Assembly (NCBI GenBank): GCA_963642245.1
Contig: CAVIFY010000074.1
Coordinates: forward strand, 1 to 5,485
Source of the DNA: CAG-217 sp963642245
GTDB lineage: Bacteria > Bacillota > Clostridia > Oscillospirales > Acutalibacteraceae
DNA: 5,485 nt
Reading direction: 5' to 3'
The stretch's first letter is position 1, and every line of letters starts with the position of its first letter. Shown in pieces: positions 5,451 through 5,485 of the stretch. Both the position numbers and the translations under genes were made by a program. The notes beneath the pieces were generated by a model. The model saw only the letters and a program-made list of their open reading frames with translations. It did no database searches and was not told where the DNA came from.

Positions 5451-5485
5451 CCCCTCTGTCGCTGCGCGACATCTCCCCGCACTGC
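5451..5485 (-). repeat. Two-hairpin intergenic repeat, copy C (inverted, cut by window end)
   Basis: The minus strand shows GGGGAGATG, then GTCGC/GCGAC with a 3-nt loop (5458-5470), then the end box AGAGGGG. Order and spacing match copies A and B. The head hairpin is incomplete because the window ends at 5485. Confidence 0.5.

Noticed and set aside
5283..5485. CRISPR array or small RNA gene in the right intergenic region
   Set aside because: The repeats are inverted, diverged and hairpin-based, without uniform spacers, and no promoter is visible. Dispersed palindromic repeats explain them better.

Overview
The window reads as chromosome from a monoderm, GC-rich anaerobic Clostridia, probably an Oscillospiraceae-type gut bacterium. 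This rests on recalled family resemblance (a coiled-coil FtsX-type permease next to a LolD/MacB-type ATPase, a DhaS-like TetR regulator, and short hairpin-rich intergenic repeats). No taxonomic marker gene is present.

Layout from left to right. Positions 1-66 hold two hairpins; the second is the probable terminator of the leftward operon. Positions 67-4497 are a compact three-gene operon on the minus strand. In transcription order it encodes a 98-residue beta-rich hypothetical protein, a 233-residue ABC ATPase and a 1135-residue permease whose first extracellular loop carries a roughly 320-residue coiled-coil hairpin. The gaps between genes are 9 and 15 nt, and each downstream Shine-Dalgarno overlaps the upstream stop codon, so the genes are probably co-transcribed and translationally coupled. 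Positions 4498-4679 are a divergent control region. It contains a 7-bp hairpin plus T-tract facing the operon, a perfect 7-5-7 palindrome that could be an operator, and a good promoter for the regulator. Positions 4680-5261 encode a 193-residue TetR/AcrR-family regulator on the plus strand. Positions 5262-5485 contain no gene but are packed with hairpins: a terminator-like stem facing left, a 57-bp near-palindrome that can fold into three hairpins, and three diverged copies of a small two-hairpin repeat ending in CTGAGGG or a close variant.

Likely working model (inference): the TetR-type protein binds the palindromes between the divergent genes and controls itself and the transporter operon. 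The ATPase dimer drives a MacB/FtsX-like mechanotransmission permease. The long coiled coil projects from the membrane and may replace a separate periplasmic adaptor, since no MacA-like gene is seen. The small beta-rich protein is an unassigned third component. The substrate cannot be read from this sequence. The transporter architecture is a known but poorly characterised type. The least explained parts are the small protein, the leader hairpin and the structured repeats at the right end.
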